Below, piece after piece: positions 17,374 through 26,632 of a DNA stretch of 64,000 nucleotides. The notes under the pieces were generated by a model. The model saw only the letters and a list, made by a program, of their open reading frames with translations, searched no databases and was not told the origin of the DNA. Every line of letters begins with the position of its first letter. Position 1 is the first letter of the stretch. The translations under genes and the position numbers were made by a program. This DNA is from Maribacter hydrothermalis (GTDB lineage Bacteria; Bacteroidota; Bacteroidia; Flavobacteriales; Flavobacteriaceae). The stretch spans positions 1,302,001 to 1,366,000 of the forward strand of contig NZ_CP018760.1 in assembly GCF_001913155.1 (NCBI RefSeq), read 5' to 3'.

Positions 17374-17868
17374 ATGTGGAAAAAGATAGGAATTGTCCTT
17401 TTTGTTCTCTTACTTATTATTCAATTTATACGACCAGAAAAGAATAATTCGGGAGATGACACCTTTGCTATAACTACTAAATACAGCATACCTAAAGATG
17501 TGCAGCATATATTACAAGTATCTTGTTATGACTGCCATAGTAATATTACTGAATACCCATGGTATTCCAATGTACAACCTGCTGCTTGGTTTTTAGCCGA
17601 ACATGTAAACGACGGTAAAAAACATTTGAATTTTTCTAACTTTACAAAATTACCGCTCTTTGTACAAAATCATAAATTAGAAGAAACTATAGAAATGGTG
17701 GAGGAAAAAGAAATGCCCCTACCTTCTTATACTTATTTAGGTCTTCATCCAGAAGCAGACTTGACCAATATTCAACGGCAAAAAATTATTGATTGGGCAA
17801 ATGAGCAAATGAATTACCTAAAACAAACCTACCCGGCAGATAGTTTGGTATTCCCAAAAAGAAAGTAA
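17374..17868 (+). CDS. Haem-binding domain protein (single CxxCH)
   Basis: The 164-residue protein has an N-terminal membrane anchor (IGIVLFVLLLIIQFI, residues 5-19) and a haem_bd-type domain with one c-type haem motif, CYDCHSN near residue 52, followed by YPWYSNVQPAAWFLAEHVNDGK, the family signature. The domain is common in Bacteroidota as a stand-alone membrane-anchored monohaem protein or in peroxidases. The distal ligand may be the methionine in KEMPLPSY. It should sit on the periplasmic face and transfer electrons. It converges with the GH113-like gene; 33 bases separate them. Confidence 0.85.
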   Translation: MWKKIGIVLFVLLLIIQFIRPEKNNSGDDTFAITTKYSIPKDVQHILQVSCYDCHSNITEYPWYSNVQPAAWFLAEHVNDGKKHLNFSNFTKLPLFVQNHKLEETIEMVEEKEMPLPSYTYLGLHPEADLTNIQRQKIIDWANEQMNYLKQTYPADSLVFPKRK

Positions 17869-17901
17869 CCGTATAAAACAAGCCTACGACAATAAGTTAA
17901 A

Positions 17902-20217
17902 TTACTTTGTAAACCACTTACGAACAGTTTCCTCGGCCAATTTGTTATTGGGCGTAAAAGCATTGTTTTGCTCACCGCGGTACTCAAGGAAACTAGGAAA
18001 TTTCCACCATAAAATTCCTTTACACCAAGGCTCGTTCTCAATTCCCTTAAAGATAATTTCATAACAGCGCGCCTGCATTTCTTCATTTATACTTTCATCG
18101 GCCTCTGCATGCGGATTTTTCCATGGTTCGTTTATACTACGAAAACCAACTTCAGTAAACACAATAGGTTTTTCAAAACGCTCATATACTTTTTTAATTT
18201 TTTCTTTAACTTTAGAAAAGCTTTCGCTCATTTCTGCATCAGTTGGGTTGTCCGCCTTACTTAATGGATAGTAACTATTTAGTCCTATATAATCCAATTC
18301 ATTCCAAAATTCAATATTCTCAAATTCTTCGCCCCAATTGGCCGCATAGGTTATATGCCCGTTAAACAATCCTCTAGTTTTCTTAATCATATTTCGCCAA
18401 GCATTTGGTTGTAACAAAGTAGCCTTGGTAAATTCTACACCTATACAAAGGGCATCCATACCATGTATTTCAGCCAAAAATGCGTAATGGCGTATCCATC
18501 GATAGTAATGGTCATGAAACATATTCCATTCTTCCTCAGTAGGCATTTCAATTCCCCCTGGCCAACTACCACCTACATAAATTTGAGGTTTAAGCATTGT
18601 ATACATGCCAATATCGTGCGCTGTTGATACTGCATGTACAACTGCCTCATCATTTTCACTGCCTGCACTATTACTAAAATGCAAGGGTGTAGGTGTATTT
18701 ATATCATTTATGCCTGTATAGGGCACAATAGCCATGGCATTGCTGCCCATAGCTTTTTGCTTTAATAAAGACTCTGTTGCCTTTTTAGATCCGTAACCAT
18801 TATAAATACTATACCCTTCATGGGCAAAATTGAATCCTTTTAAATAAGGCAACTCTTTCTTTACTATTTTTTCCTTAGGGTAAATTTTTGATAAGTTTTC
18901 TAAATATAATTTCCATTGCCTTTCTAACTTTTGCATTTGTTTGTTGGTAAGCTCCCCATCTTTATAATGATACAGAAAAATTTCTTTTCCCCAAGTTTGC
19001 ATTAAAAAATCTACAAAGGCACCAGCCAGGCAATCCCGAATTAAAGAAGATTCCATTTCTAAGAATGAATTATCCAATAATTCTGCTACAGACAAGATAT
19101 TATCTGATTCTGCCAACCTAGCAGACCAATACTTATACCCTTTCATTTGCCATGTATCGGTAAAATAAATAGGAAGACCGTTGGTAAGAATATCCTTTTT
19201 TGAGATGCCCAACATATTACGAAGCAGCAACTCATTATCCTTACCAATATTATTATTCTTATAAATTTTATTGGCAATAATATGAACTGAATTATTTATA
19301 GTATCGTAATGTGCCTGCGCTGTATTACCAGTCATTAAACCCTTTTCTTCTGTATTACTATAAAAATTATATGTGATTTTTGGAAAATCATCATTCCCCA
19401 AGAAGGCGAATACTTTAGAGGTATTTCTTTTTATTTGTGCTTCAATACTTTTTACTTCTGATGGTTGTAATGCATTTTTATGATTTACAAACTGATACTT
19501 TTCTGCATTTAATACTACTTGATTTCCATTGGAGAAATCGAAAAAAGTACTGTTATCTATATTCCATTGTTCATTAAAATCGCCCATGACCACACGAATA
19601 TTGTCATTATAAAGCTCATAATTAAGGTTCTGCCAATAAAAAGACCTTCCATTTTCCTCAACCAAATTATTAAAAAAATTGAACACTTGCTGAGCATCTG
19701 TACCTGTCAAAAAACTAAAAGGAATTTTAGGTGCTAACGGATTTGGATAAAAACTCATTGACAAAACAGCCATCTTATTCCCTATTTTATTAGCCCCAAT
19801 TATAATTTGTTTGTCAGTAACTTTAAATGGAGTATTATCTATAAATCTGCCAATAATTTCATTATCCTGAATGGCCCCTAACAAAAAAACTACATGGCTA
19901 CTTAAATCTTCTTCTGTAACATCAGTAACATGCCTATAATGAATTTTAGCACTACGCCAAGATTTGGTAGGTTCTAATGATGAAAGTCCTTCAAGAATTT
20001 GCTGATACTTTGTATTTAATGTACTATCCTCAGCAGCATAAACTACTAGGATCTCTTTTTTTTCAAAAAAACTTCCACGTAGTTCTCGTCTAGTTGGTAT
20101 AGAATCTAAATTCTCAAAAACAACTTTATTCTCTGTCACTGGAAAATACTCAACGCCCGCATAACCAACGATACCTAAAACAATAATAAGGACTATTATT
20201 AGATAATTTTTTTTCAT
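17902..20217 (-). CDS. Membrane-anchored GH113-like glycosidase with unassigned N-terminal half
   Basis: The 771-residue protein has an N-terminal membrane segment (residues 4-21), a region of about 430 residues that I cannot assign, and a C-terminal (beta/alpha)8 barrel from KGFNFAHEGYSIYNGYGS to the end. The barrel resembles GH113-type glycoside hydrolases (mannanase-like clan GH-A): LKPQIYVGGSWPGG, LCIGVEFTKA with the probable acid/base glutamate, LDYIGLNSYYP, and the probable nucleophile in IVFTEVGFRS, then GILWWKFPSF. The N-terminal half includes IYFTDTWQMKGYKYWSARL and a QTWG segment that might be gluzincin-like but lacks an HExxH motif. It is anchored facing the periplasm. Substrate unknown. 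Confidence 0.7.
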   Translation of the reverse strand: MKKNYLIIVLIIVLGIVGYAGVEYFPVTENKVVFENLDSIPTRRELRGSFFEKKEILVVYAAEDSTLNTKYQQILEGLSSLEPTKSWRSAKIHYRHVTDVTEEDLSSHVVFLLGAIQDNEIIGRFIDNTPFKVTDKQIIIGANKIGNKMAVLSMSFYPNPLAPKIPFSFLTGTDAQQVFNFFNNLVEENGRSFYWQNLNYELYNDNIRVVMGDFNEQWNIDNSTFFDFSNGNQVVLNAEKYQFVNHKNALQPSEVKSIEAQIKRNTSKVFAFLGNDDFPKITYNFYSNTEEKGLMTGNTAQAHYDTINNSVHIIANKIYKNNNIGKDNELLLRNMLGISKKDILTNGLPIYFTDTWQMKGYKYWSARLAESDNILSVAELLDNSFLEMESSLIRDCLAGAFVDFLMQTWGKEIFLYHYKDGELTNKQMQKLERQWKLYLENLSKIYPKEKIVKKELPYLKGFNFAHEGYSIYNGYGSKKATESLLKQKAMGSNAMAIVPYTGINDINTPTPLHFSNSAGSENDEAVVHAVSTAHDIGMYTMLKPQIYVGGSWPGGIEMPTEEEWNMFHDHYYRWIRHYAFLAEIHGMDALCIGVEFTKATLLQPNAWRNMIKKTRGLFNGHITYAANWGEEFENIEFWNELDYIGLNSYYPLSKADNPTDAEMSESFSKVKEKIKKVYERFEKPIVFTEVGFRSINEPWKNPHAEADESINEEMQARCYEIIFKGIENEPWCKGILWWKFPSFLEYRGEQNNAFTPNNKLAEETVRKWFTK

Positions 20218-20382
20218 GTATTAGAATAAAACCTATTTCCTGATTAAGATAATAAAACTGAAAAACCTAAGCGATAACCTTACCACTTTTAACTTTTAAA
20301 GATTTCTTTTCAATACATAAAGCTCTTGACAGCTCTTAAGCGATCAAAAAAGTTGAATTATGAAATAACCCAATTTGTAACG

Positions 20383-20390
20383 TAACTTTG
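20383..20390 (+). promoter_or_regulatory. -7 box before the DUF2807 gene
   Basis: TAACTTTG matches TAnnTTTG exactly and lies 23 bases upstream of the ATG at 20414. A TTG upstream is 27 bases away, longer than usual, so only the -7 box is supported. Confidence 0.35.
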
Positions 20391-20413
20391 TTTTACCAAT
20401 AACCCAATATTAG

Positions 20414-21094
20414 ATGAAACCTCTATTAACTATTACATTTTTTATTTGTGCAGTACTGGTATGTTTTGCTCAAAACACCACAACTATTTCGTTGCAAGAT
20501 TTTACAGAGCTAAAAGTATACGACCGAATTACTGTAACGCTTATTAAGGCAGATGAGAACAAGTTAGAAATAAGCACTGCGAATAAAGATGATATGAGCA
20601 TTACAGAAAATAAGGGTGTTTTAAAGATAAAAATGGTAACGAAAAATTTTTTGGGTGGCAATACTTTTAAAGCCAAATTGCATTATACGGAGTCTTTAAA
20701 AATTATAGACGCCAATGAAAATGCAAGAATTGTCTCTAGTGGGATAATTAAAGGTTCTACTTTGGACATAAATTCTCAAGAAGCGGGTGTCATAACTTTA
20801 AATATTGATGCAGATACGGTAAATACTAAAAGTACCAGTGGTAGCGAAATAAAACTATCTGGCGTAGCCGTACAGCAAGTTGCTCATGTAAACACTGGAG
20901 GAAAACTCTATAACAAAAATTTAAAATCCAAAAACACTTCTGTAATTGTATTAGGAGGTGGTATTGCCGAAGTTTATTCCAGTGAAAAGGTTGTTGCCAA
21001 AGTAAAGGCTGGTGGTACTATTGAAATTTATGGCAATCCAAAAAGTATTGATAAAGATAAAACCTTTGGAGGTAAAATAGAGTTTATAAACTAA
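20414..21094 (+). CDS. Exported DUF2807 (GIN-domain) protein
   Basis: The 226-residue product has a signal peptide ending near CFAQ (residue 20) and a right-handed beta-helix-like DUF2807 domain, formerly called putative auto-transporter adhesin head: FTELKVYDRITVTLIKADENKLEI at the start, then repeating short strands (LDINSQEAGVITLNI, TKSTSGSEIKLSG) and IEIYGNPKSIDKDKTFGGKIEFIN at the end. These proteins are periplasmic or surface-associated in Bacteroidota and their role is unclear. The stop codon directly abuts the stop of the convergent zinc-ribbon gene with no spacer. Confidence 0.85.
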   Translation: MKPLLTITFFICAVLVCFAQNTTTISLQDFTELKVYDRITVTLIKADENKLEISTANKDDMSITENKGVLKIKMVTKNFLGGNTFKAKLHYTESLKIIDANENARIVSSGIIKGSTLDINSQEAGVITLNIDADTVNTKSTSGSEIKLSGVAVQQVAHVNTGGKLYNKNLKSKNTSVIVLGGGIAEVYSSEKVVAKVKAGGTIEIYGNPKSIDKDKTFGGKIEFIN

Positions 21095-21277
21095 TTACTG
21101 CTCTATACTTTGCGCATTAAAAGACACAAGCTCACTTTCTTCAAAATGAGGAGTTAACTCTATAGGATTACAACATACTTCGCAGTCTTCTACATATGTT
21201 TGACGAGAAATTGATGGATCTAGAAGCATTGAAACTTCTTCCCAACAGTACGGACATTGAAAAAAATGTTCAAACAT
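21095..21277 (-). CDS. CPxCG-motif cysteine-rich small protein
   Basis: The 60-residue protein has two cysteine pairs, CPYCWE at residues 8-13 and CEVCCNPIEL around residues 32-41, which together form a zinc ribbon. It matches the small CPxCG family found across proteobacteria and Bacteroidota, where the second knuckle reads C.VCC.P. It is cytoplasmic and probably zinc-binding; function unknown. It lies 5 bases downstream of the membrane protein gene on the same strand and is likely co-transcribed with it. Confidence 0.85.
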   Translation of the reverse strand: MFEHFFQCPYCWEEVSMLLDPSISRQTYVEDCEVCCNPIELTPHFEESELVSFNAQSIEQ

Positions 21278-21282
21278 TTATT

Positions 21283-21954
21283 TTATACAGTTTTCAATTT
21301 CTTAGCCAATTCTTTAATTGTTAGTGTCTGCACTAAATTATCGGCATTTGATGTGAAAATAATTTGATCGCCAAGTCTTAAAAAAAGAACATCATCATGG
21401 GAGTCAATAAAAACATCAGATGCTTTGGCCACAGTTTCTTCCAAGTTTACATCGAATCGTTTCTTTAAAGTAATTACCCCCTGTTTACTAGAAAGCTCAA
21501 AACCTGTATAATCGAACAATCGTTTTAATCCACTAAAAAACCCTATTCCAACGAATACCATACCCGCTATTGCAAATTTATAAGCTAAGGTAAAAACATC
21601 TAATTCTTCGCCGTTTATAAAAGTCATAACTAAGTTTACACAACCGTAAACCCCAATTAAAAACACGATTACCCCTAATACCATTGCTATTACATCGGTA
21701 AACTTGGCTTTATTAGTTCTAGTAACTACAATACCGTCTTGAGTATCCTCCGCCTGAAAACCGAAATCCTTTAAGTATTCTAAATTTTTAATCTGAGACA
21801 GTTTATTTGAAATCGATGTTTCTAATGGGGCAAGGTCTACAGAAATATCACGTTTTTGAATCTCTTCTTTTAATTTTAATTGAGATTCAAAAGTTAGAAG
21901 AGATTCCTGATTTAAAATCTCTATTAGCTCCGTATTTGTTCTATTAATATACAT
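21283..21954 (-). CDS. Hypothetical protein with two membrane helices
   Basis: The 223-residue protein starts with an acidic/helical region (residues 1-75, including EEIQKRDISVDLAP), then two membrane helices (VIAMVLGVIVFLIGVYGCV near residue 90 and FAIAGMVFVGIGFFSGL near residue 128) and a cytoplasmic PH-like tail (FELSSKQGVITLKKRFDVNL, FLRLGDQIIFTSNADN). I do not recognise a named family. It lies between the efflux operon (23 bases) and the zinc-ribbon gene on the same strand, so it may be read through from the RND operon, but nothing in it suggests a transport role. Confidence 0.65.
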   Translation of the reverse strand: MYINRTNTELIEILNQESLLTFESQLKLKEEIQKRDISVDLAPLETSISNKLSQIKNLEYLKDFGFQAEDTQDGIVVTRTNKAKFTDVIAMVLGVIVFLIGVYGCVNLVMTFINGEELDVFTLAYKFAIAGMVFVGIGFFSGLKRLFDYTGFELSSKQGVITLKKRFDVNLEETVAKASDVFIDSHDDVLFLRLGDQIIFTSNADNLVQTLTIKELAKKLKTV

Positions 21955-21977
21955 GGTTGTACGTAATTTATTATCGA

Positions 21978-23342
21978 TTACAGTTCAATATTTAATAATT
22001 GCCCTGTAAGCTGTAGCAATTGAAGCTCGGCCAATTTGGCATCGTACTTGGCTAAATTCTTATTTGTCTGGGCGTTCAATAAATTTATTTGTGCCTGTCT
22101 AAATTCTATAGAAGTAATGCTTCCTAATTGAAACTGCTCTTTGGAACGTTCAAAATTATTCTGGTTGGTTATCACGTTTTGTTCTTGAATTCTATAAATT
22201 TTTAAACGGTTTTCATAAATAGCCATAGCATTTTGCATATCCCGATTTACTTCTAACTCTACTTGCTTTCGCAGCAACGCTTGATTAGCGTAGGTTATTT
22301 TAGCATTCTTTACACGAACCGTTGTACCACCACCATCAAATAAATTCCAAGATAGACTAGCCCCTAAAGACATACTACCTACATTAGAGTTGGTACCTGG
22401 AAAAACAGCTCCGGTTAAAAATGCTGATGGCGCATTTTGGTTTCTATTCCAACCATAAGATCCATTTAAACCAATTATTGGCAAATAACCAGACTTGCTT
22501 ACTTTAATATCATACGCGTTAATGTTTAAGTTCGACTCCGTTTGGAGAATAGCTACGTTATTAGAAATCGTATTTTCCATGTATTCAACAATTTGAAGTT
22601 TAGGTATAAAAACAATCGTCGTATCTACTTCGTAAGTTTCATTTAAATTTTGATTTAAAACTACATTTAAATCTCTTCTGGCATTTGCTAACTGCTGTTC
22701 CGTATTCAACAAACTAATACTATCATTGGTAACGTCTACCTGGGCATTTAATATATCTAACTTGGTACTCTGTCCATATTCAAAAGAATATTCTGCCCTT
22801 TTAATTCTATCAGTAGATATTTCTAATGCTTGCTTTTGAACATTCTTATTTTCAGTTAAACGTGCAATCTCAAAATAAACACTAAACATTTGAAGCATTG
22901 TATTTTCTATAGTTTCCCTTGCTTGAAGTGTGCTTAAATTATATTGCTCTTTTAACCTTTTAAAAGTATAGAACCTACCCATGCCATCAAAAAGGGTATA
23001 ATTTAGATTTAATGCCGCATTGTACCGTTGACTCTCCGCATCATTTACTTCAATATCTGCCCTAGGCTTGTTATTTTCATCTACCTGCCCAGGAAATTCT
23101 GTCGTAGTATTGTTTGCATTATACGTAGCCCCGGCCGTACCCGTCAGTGTCGGCAAATACCCCGAATTTAGCATGCTAGCATTATTCTCAGCGATATCAA
23201 CTTGGTTTTTAGCTATCTCTATACCATAATTGTTTTCTAAAACTTTTATTACAGCAACTTCTTTAGAGAGCATAGCCTCTTGTGCCAATAGGCCGTAAAC
23301 AGGAAATAACAACAATAAATGGATGAATCGTAATCTAATCAT
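21978..23342 (-). CDS. TolC-family outer membrane efflux protein
   Basis: The 454-residue protein has a signal peptide ending near GLLAQ (residue 21) and the two tandem outer-membrane-efflux repeats of TolC channels, rich in long helices (NYGIEIAKNQVDIAENNASML, YDIKVSKSGYLPIIGLNGSY in the second half) with GSITSIEFRQAQINLLNAQ near the C-terminus. It forms the trimeric outer membrane duct for the adjacent RND pump. It is the third gene of the membrane fusion protein - RND - TolC operon, 20 bases after the pump gene. Confidence 0.93.
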   Translation of the reverse strand: MIRLRFIHLLLLFPVYGLLAQEAMLSKEVAVIKVLENNYGIEIAKNQVDIAENNASMLNSGYLPTLTGTAGATYNANNTTTEFPGQVDENNKPRADIEVNDAESQRYNAALNLNYTLFDGMGRFYTFKRLKEQYNLSTLQARETIENTMLQMFSVYFEIARLTENKNVQKQALEISTDRIKRAEYSFEYGQSTKLDILNAQVDVTNDSISLLNTEQQLANARRDLNVVLNQNLNETYEVDTTIVFIPKLQIVEYMENTISNNVAILQTESNLNINAYDIKVSKSGYLPIIGLNGSYGWNRNQNAPSAFLTGAVFPGTNSNVGSMSLGASLSWNLFDGGGTTVRVKNAKITYANQALLRKQVELEVNRDMQNAMAIYENRLKIYRIQEQNVITNQNNFERSKEQFQLGSITSIEFRQAQINLLNAQTNKNLAKYDAKLAELQLLQLTGQLLNIEL

Positions 23343-23362
23343 TATTCTATACCTTCAAATTT

Positions 23363-26300
23363 CTAATGCGTGTTTGTACCTACTACTGTATGATCATCAT
23401 GGACCCCATTCTCATTAGAATGTGCCAATTGACCTTCTAAGTGAGCAGATTCTTTTCTTTCAACAATAGCCCTTTCAACCTCTTCTTTGGTTATCTTATG
23501 CCCCGAAGCCAACATTCTACTCTTGGATTTTAGATTATTGCTAAAAGACAAAAACAATGGCAACATTATTAAAGTAAGTACCGTAGCTATTCCAATACCA
23601 TAAGCAATAGAAATAGCCATAGGTATTAAAAACTGTGCTTGTCTGCTGGTTTCTAGCATAAGTGGCGCTAAACCTGCAATAGTCGTTATTGAGGTAAGGA
23701 AGATTGCTCTAAACCTTGACCTACCCGCTTCAAAAATAGCGTTATCGAATGTCATACCCTCTCGTAGGTTAGAATTAAACTTGCCAATAAGTACCAAACC
23801 GTCGTTTACCATAATACCAATTAAAGCAATGATTCCTAAAATTGATAATACGTTAATTGGAAAATCATGGATCCAATGTCCCCATGCTACTGCTATAAAA
23901 CTAAATGGCACTAATAGTAACAGCATTAAAGGCTGACTAAAGCTTCTAAATGTAAATGCTATGGTGATATAGATTAAAAGCAAGACCGTAAATCCAACTA
24001 ATTTTAACGACCCTGTCAATTTACCTAATTCCCTATTCTGTCCTTCATAAGAAGCACTAACTGTTGGGTATTTAGAATGTATTTCTGGCATAATGACATT
24101 TTCTATTTCAGTCATTATTTCCGTTGGACTATCTTTTACATCTTTCATGTCTGCAGACACTTGAATTTCTCGCCTACCTTCTAGTCTATTAATAGCCACA
24201 TCACCACGCTCAATGGTGTAATCTGCAATTTCACTTAGTGGAACTCTTTCCCCTGTAGACGTAACAATGCGCATATCGTCTAAATTATTTATAGAAGAAC
24301 GCTCATCTCTTTCATAGCGTACCCAAACTCTAATTTCATCTTGCGAACGCTGAAAACGCTGTGCCTGTACTCCAAAAAATCCTGAACGTACTTGCGCCAT
24401 TACCGCACGTAGGTCTAACCCTAACAAATACGCATTTTCTTTTAATGTTAATCGGATTTCTTTAATACCGGCCGGGTCATTATCGGAAATATCCTTTAAC
24501 CTAGAGTTATTCAATAGAACATTCTTCAGTTCCGCCTTGGCCGCTTTAAGTTCATCGATATTATTGCCCAATAGAGATACCGAAACTGGCGAACCACCAA
24601 AGTTGCCGCCTGAACCATAAATAAGGCTTTCCACTCCAATAACCGGACCTACAAGTTCTTCGAGCCTGCTCGTTACCATATCGGCAGATATTTCATCTGG
24701 TCTTTCTTCACCTGGCAACAAGTTAATATTTAATTCAGCTGATGAAGACCCAGGCCCTAGACGTCTTATGACATTTTCAAAAAGCACCTTATCCGTACCT
24801 TTTAAATATTTTTCTGTTAATTCTTGGTTTACGATTTCTGCTTTTTCTTCTATCAAAGAAATTATAGAATCCGTAATTTTTTCGTTTGTTCCATTAGGCA
24901 TTTCTAATTCTATACCTACCCTATCACTAGCTACTCTAGGAAAAAATGCTGTTCTAATAACACCCCCGCCTACAGACCCCAAGGTTAAAATAAAAGCACC
25001 AGCAAAAAGACTGAATGTAAATACCTTATACTTCATAGAAAAACGTAATACAGGTGTATAAAGTCGATCACGCATCCACGTCATCATTTTGTCTCCTGCT
25101 TCATTTACAATCCTAAGCTTCGCAAATGCTTTTGCAAACCCGGTTTTAGGTTTTTTATCTATTGGCTGCAATGCTTTGGAGTGCGCTAAGTGAGCAGGAA
25201 GTATAATTAAAGCCTCTACTAACGAAACAACCAACGTTAAGATTACAATAACAGATACTTCACCAAAAAATTCACCTATTCTACTATCTAAAAATAAGAA
25301 TATAGAAAATGCCAAAATGGTTGTTATAATTGCCGAAATAATTGGAGGCAAAACTTCCATTGTACCATCTACAGCAGCTTGTACAGGAGATTTTCCTTTC
25401 TCATAATGTTGATAAATATTCTCGGCAATAACAATACCGTCATCTACTAATATTCCGATAACGATAATCATCCCAAAAAGAGACAATACATTAATAGTAA
25501 CATCAAAGAAACCTGCAAATACGAACATTCCTAAAAATGCTACGGGCAATCCAAAGGCTACCCAAAAAGCCAATCTTGTATTTAGAAATAAGGAAAGGAA
25601 GATCAACACCAATAACATACCCATTATGGCATTTTCAGTTAATAATGCTGTTCGTTGTACTAGTGTCGTAGACTGATCAGAAACAATATCTAACTTAACG
25701 TTGTTATATTTTTGATTGAATTCTTCGATATACTCCTTTACCTGATCGGCAGCGGATATTAAATCTTCATTATTGGTACTTGTTATGGTTGTACTTACCG
25801 ATAAATTACCATCAAAATAAGTAGCGTTTGGAGATTCGGCAAAACGATCGCTTACTATAGCTACATCTTTTAAACGAATTACAGTACCTGATGCATCTGC
25901 CCGTACTACTAAATTGTTTAATTCATCGCCATAATAGGAACGGTTATTGGCACGTATTAAATACTCTTCGGCATCGGTCTTAATATTTCCACCTGTAACC
26001 AATATATTGGCATTACTTACCGAGTTTGCAACTTCAGTAAATGAAATTCCATAAGCTAAAAGATTATTTTCGTTAACGGCTATTTCAATTTCTTCTGCCG
26101 GAAATCCTGATATTTCTATTTGGGAAATACCCTCCATAGCTCTTAAATCATTCTCAATTTGCCGTCCTACACTTTTTAATGTAGCTAAGGGAATATGGTC
26201 TCCGCTTATTGCAAATGAAATCGTTTGCCTAACAGCCTCTAATTTAGCTACAATTAAAGGCTCCATTCCTGTTGGGAAAGTTGGCACTCTATCTACCGCA

Positions 26301-26632
26301 TTTTTGACATCTAAAAGCATGAAATCGATATTTTCACCCTTTTCTATTTCAACATTAATAGTACCACTATTTTCTCTGGAGGTAGAAGTAACCCTGTCAA
26401 CACCTTCTAAACCCTTTAGGTTATCTTCAATTTTAAGCACAATACCCTCTTCTACTTCTTGTGGTGAAGCACCGGGATAAGTTATGGTGATTAAAATGTT
26501 CTTAGAATCCGTCAAAGGAAAAAAAGAGGACTTTAATGATTTTGCCCCTACAACACCAAAAAGAGCAAATGAAATTACTACCACGTTAACTGCAACATGA
26601 TACCGAATAAAGTATTCTATCAGTTTACGCAT
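23363..26632 (-). CDS. RND efflux pump permease (AcrB/MexB-like)
   Basis: The 1089-residue protein is a full-length RND transporter of the AcrB/CzcA superfamily. It has an N-terminal helix, two large periplasmic loops (porter and docking segments, for example YPGASPQEVEEGIVLKIED and AQRFQRSQDEIRVWV) and two bundles of membrane helices; TM4 contains GILVDDGIVIAENIYQH with the proton-relay aspartates. The C-terminal roughly 50 residues form a hydrophilic tail with several histidines (HLEGQLAHSNENGVHDDH), not typical of AcrB and possibly metal-interacting. It overlaps the membrane fusion gene by one base. Substrate is not evident; the paired aspartates in TM4 fit a drug-type pump. Confidence 0.93.
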   Translation of the reverse strand: MRKLIEYFIRYHVAVNVVVISFALFGVVGAKSLKSSFFPLTDSKNILITITYPGASPQEVEEGIVLKIEDNLKGLEGVDRVTSTSRENSGTINVEIEKGENIDFMLLDVKNAVDRVPTFPTGMEPLIVAKLEAVRQTISFAISGDHIPLATLKSVGRQIENDLRAMEGISQIEISGFPAEEIEIAVNENNLLAYGISFTEVANSVSNANILVTGGNIKTDAEEYLIRANNRSYYGDELNNLVVRADASGTVIRLKDVAIVSDRFAESPNATYFDGNLSVSTTITSTNNEDLISAADQVKEYIEEFNQKYNNVKLDIVSDQSTTLVQRTALLTENAIMGMLLVLIFLSLFLNTRLAFWVAFGLPVAFLGMFVFAGFFDVTINVLSLFGMIIVIGILVDDGIVIAENIYQHYEKGKSPVQAAVDGTMEVLPPIISAIITTILAFSIFLFLDSRIGEFFGEVSVIVILTLVVSLVEALIILPAHLAHSKALQPIDKKPKTGFAKAFAKLRIVNEAGDKMMTWMRDRLYTPVLRFSMKYKVFTFSLFAGAFILTLGSVGGGVIRTAFFPRVASDRVGIELEMPNGTNEKITDSIISLIEEKAEIVNQELTEKYLKGTDKVLFENVIRRLGPGSSSAELNINLLPGEERPDEISADMVTSRLEELVGPVIGVESLIYGSGGNFGGSPVSVSLLGNNIDELKAAKAELKNVLLNNSRLKDISDNDPAGIKEIRLTLKENAYLLGLDLRAVMAQVRSGFFGVQAQRFQRSQDEIRVWVRYERDERSSINNLDDMRIVTSTGERVPLSEIADYTIERGDVAINRLEGRREIQVSADMKDVKDSPTEIMTEIENVIMPEIHSKYPTVSASYEGQNRELGKLTGSLKLVGFTVLLLIYITIAFTFRSFSQPLMLLLLVPFSFIAVAWGHWIHDFPINVLSILGIIALIGIMVNDGLVLIGKFNSNLREGMTFDNAIFEAGRSRFRAIFLTSITTIAGLAPLMLETSRQAQFLIPMAISIAYGIGIATVLTLIMLPLFLSFSNNLKSKSRMLASGHKITKEEVERAIVERKESAHLEGQLAHSNENGVHDDHTVVGTNTH

